64,000 bases of DNA, from assembly GCF_001579805.1 (NCBI RefSeq), contig NZ_CP014546.1:6795619-6859618 (forward strand), read 5' to 3'. The notes below the pieces were generated by a model that was given only the letters and a program-made list of their open reading frames with translations, was not told the origin of the DNA and made no database searches. Made by a program: the position numbers and the translations under genes. Below are positions 63,565-64,000 of the stretch, piece by piece. Each line of letters begins with the position of its first letter. Positions within the stretch are counted from its first letter, which is position 1. This DNA is from Pseudomonas azotoformans (GTDB lineage: Bacteria; Pseudomonadota; Gammaproteobacteria; Pseudomonadales; Pseudomonadaceae).

Positions 63565-64000
63565 CTATGCTGCGCTCATTTCCATGACAGGGCTTAAAGT
63601 ACCTAACCATGCGACAAGACAGATAATGATGACCGCCATTGAAAACTCAAGTTTCATGCTACGGCGCAAGGCATTCACCGCGACAGCGTATTCGCCATTG
63701 CGAACTGATCGCTCCAATAAGGGGCTTAGATGAAAACGGTTAAGCGTGCTAATACGATCATCCCTGCAACAGCAGGATTTTCAAAAATAGTAACTGGCCA
63801 TAAGTGCTGAGCATCACCTCATCGAGGCTCGGTCCTAAATAGGTAATTCACCACGCCCGTTATACTGATGATTACTACAATCACCGCGCCGGCCGATTCA
63901 AACCCTGTCAGTACCCGAGCAAGAACTCGTACTTCCTGATCACCTTTCAGCGATTTTAAACGCAGCAGCAGTGCAAATGCTGCCAACGCACCCAACCAAC
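63565..64000 (-). pseudogene. copD: CopD-family copper resistance protein, C-terminal part, frameshifted
   Basis: The minus strand reads [18 protein letters not shown], then in another frame [20 protein letters not shown], and in a third MIVLARLNRFHLSPLLERSV, NGEYAVAVNALRRSMKLEFS and LVAWLGTLSPVMEMSAA before TAG at 63565. This is the membrane C-terminal region of CopD, with at least two one-base shifts. The N-terminus is beyond the right edge. Confidence 0.75.

Noticed and set aside
63548..63733. 61-codon plus-strand frame at the right end
   Set aside because: Antisense to the CopD-like reading on the minus strand.

Overview
The window looks like a Pseudomonas chromosome, most likely of the P. 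fluorescens group. The evidence is the gcvP-sdaA-gcvT order, the Pseudomonas-type FadL, CspA, NadA and RDD genes, and a high-GC coding style. No intact tRNA or rRNA gene lies in the window.

Positions 1-11,150 are ordinary chromosome: glycine/serine catabolism (gcvP C-terminal part, sdaA, gcvT), a cold-shock protein, an RDD membrane protein, nadA, a large unknown protein, a FadL-type porin, a small unknown protein and a Cys-rich winged-helix regulator. At 11,167-11,211 lies the 3' part of a tRNA-Lys gene (minus strand) and nothing more of it. It is immediately followed by a ParA gene, which is the usual attL end of PAPI-1/pKLC102/PFGI-1-type integrative and conjugative elements (ICEs). From there to the right edge I read the DNA as one ICE. 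Its other end, with the integrase and most of the type IV secretion genes, lies outside the window.

ICE layout: (i) 11.3-21.6 kb is the replication and maintenance block: ParA, DUF2786 protein, DnaB helicase, a HicA-like/Arc-like small pair, ParB, DUF2857, STY4528 replication protein, three 57-bp repeats (oriV-like), a frameshifted PFL_4669-family gene, DUF3158 and an SSB-like protein. (ii) 21.8-25.5 kb is a defence-type insertion: a PD-(D/E)XK nuclease, an HNH protein and an Abi_2 (AbiD/F) HEPN protein with a structured leader. (iii) 25.6-30.2 kb holds a topoisomerase I-like enzyme, a SNF2 helicase and a PilL-N lipoprotein. (iv) 30.2-34.1 kb is a poorly coding stretch with two related multi-hairpin elements, an A+T-rich island and a chimeric ORF ending in a piece of pyruvate dehydrogenase E1. 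(v) 34.1-42.3 kb is the PFGI-1 accessory core (STY4534, DUF3275, DUF6094-type methyltransferase, second SNF2-like helicase, membrane protein), with a hairpin in nearly every leader. (vi) 42.6-51.4 kb is a cargo zone: a HEPN-RES protein, an array of small minus-strand genes separated by seven ~60-bp stem-loop repeats, and an AbrB/MbcA-like fusion. (vii) 51.6-56.9 kb has an exonuclease and a complete type II CBASS operon (cap5-cdn-cap2-cap3). (viii) 57.2-64.0 kb carries copper/silver efflux genes (cusA intact; cusB, cusC, a small Cys/Met-rich gene and copD frameshifted).

The strongest candidates for something undescribed are the cassette-like array at 44.4-49.6 kb, four symmetrically spaced palindromes embedded in the STY4528 gene in three different reading frames, and the duplicated covarying hairpin element at 32.0 and 33.9 kb.
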